From: an uncultured Clostridia bacterium
GTDB lineage: Bacteria > Bacillota > Clostridia > Oscillospirales > Ruminococcaceae
DNA length: 5,276 nucleotides
Assembly (NCBI GenBank): GCA_947175045.1
Contig: CAMWLH010000181.1
Span: 1-5,276, forward strand
Reading direction: 5' to 3'
Position numbers and translations under genes: made by a program. The notes under the pieces are model-generated. The model searched no databases, had not been told where the DNA came from, and worked only from the letters and a program-made list of their open reading frames with translations. Positions 5,069 through 5,276 of this stretch are shown here, piece after piece (the first letter of the stretch is position 1; every line of letters begins with the position of its first letter).

Positions 5069-5276
5069 ATGCTTTTATTACATATCAAGTATGTTGATTT
5101 TGAAATAGGGATATTTTGGACGGTTTGAAAAGCGGTAAATGAAAATTTAGCGTAGCTGTTTGTTTTGTTAGATTTATTATGTTGTTTATTTTCTATAATT
5201 TGTGAAAATAAATTTAATAGAATTTATATGTTTATCCGTTATATTGATATGCGAAAGCGGAGCTTTCACGCGCTCG
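5069..5276. other. AT-rich intergenic region without a recognisable gene
   Basis: No open reading frame with a plausible start and Shine-Dalgarno is seen on either strand, and composition is far more AT-rich than the genes, as expected of upstream regulatory DNA. It includes a short inverted repeat ACATA/TATGT (5080-5084 and 5090-5094) just upstream of the dehydrogenase -35, and a + strand TATAAT at 5194-5199 without a well-placed -35. The final 26 bases turn abruptly GC-rich. Confidence 0.7.
5253..5267. repeat. Short GC-rich hairpin near the window edge
   Basis: GAAAGC (5253-5258) pairs with GCTTTC (5262-5267) around a three-base GGA loop, within a GC-rich tail that follows AT-rich DNA. It could be the edge of a small intergenic palindromic repeat, a leader structure, or part of a gene starting beyond the window. 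The window ends nine bases later, so the element cannot be classified. Confidence 0.35.

Noticed and set aside
5165..5199. Rightward promoter (TTGTTA and TATAAT) for a gene beyond the window
   Set aside because: The spacing between the boxes is about 23 bases, too long for a sigma-A promoter, and AT-rich DNA yields such TATAAT matches by chance.
5046..5276. Rex redox-sensor operator upstream of the alcohol dehydrogenase
   Set aside because: Only a half-site-like TTGTGAA is found at 5200-5206; no palindromic partner follows at four bases.

Overview
The window looks like chromosomal DNA from an anaerobic, fibre-degrading Firmicute, most likely a Clostridia/Oscillospiraceae (Ruminococcus-like) gut or rumen bacterium. 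The support is a surface-anchored GH5 cellulase with CBM_X2 and CBM46-like modules, a clostridial-type iron-containing alcohol dehydrogenase, AGGAGG-type ribosome binding sites, GTG/TTG starts, and moderately GC-rich genes separated by AT-rich spacers. Genus is inferred from protein resemblance only.

Left half, + strand (1-2711): three genes run in one direction. They are the 3' end of an Mrp/NBP35-type ATPase (iron-sulfur cluster carrier), a C_GCAxxG_C_C-family cysteine protein whose GTG start overlaps the mrp stop, and, only 16 bases later, a lipoprotein endoglucanase. A hairpin followed by seven T's ends the run. The first two genes are probably translationally coupled. The cellulase may be co-transcribed with them, because no promoter is visible in the short gap.

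Right half, - strand (2710-4958): an iron-containing alcohol dehydrogenase is transcribed leftward from a near-consensus promoter with an extended -10. It is followed by a probable weak terminator and then an AraC-type regulator fused to a GyrI-like effector-binding domain. The regulator has its own candidate promoter and a TTG start with a good Shine-Dalgarno. It converges on the cellulase gene, and its stop codon sits inside the cellulase terminator's T-tract. The last ~230 bases are AT-rich and carry no gene.

Functionally, the cellulase would cleave beta-glucan at the cell surface, and the alcohol dehydrogenase would reoxidise reduced NAD(P)H during fermentation of the sugars. That link is metabolic plausibility, not something the sequence proves.

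No mobile element, CRISPR array, tRNA, rRNA or clearly novel multi-gene system was found. The two signals most worth checking are a perfect internal ribosome binding site plus ATG at the domain junction of the AraC regulator, which could give a separate effector-domain protein, and a 9-bp perfect inverted repeat in the alcohol dehydrogenase leader.
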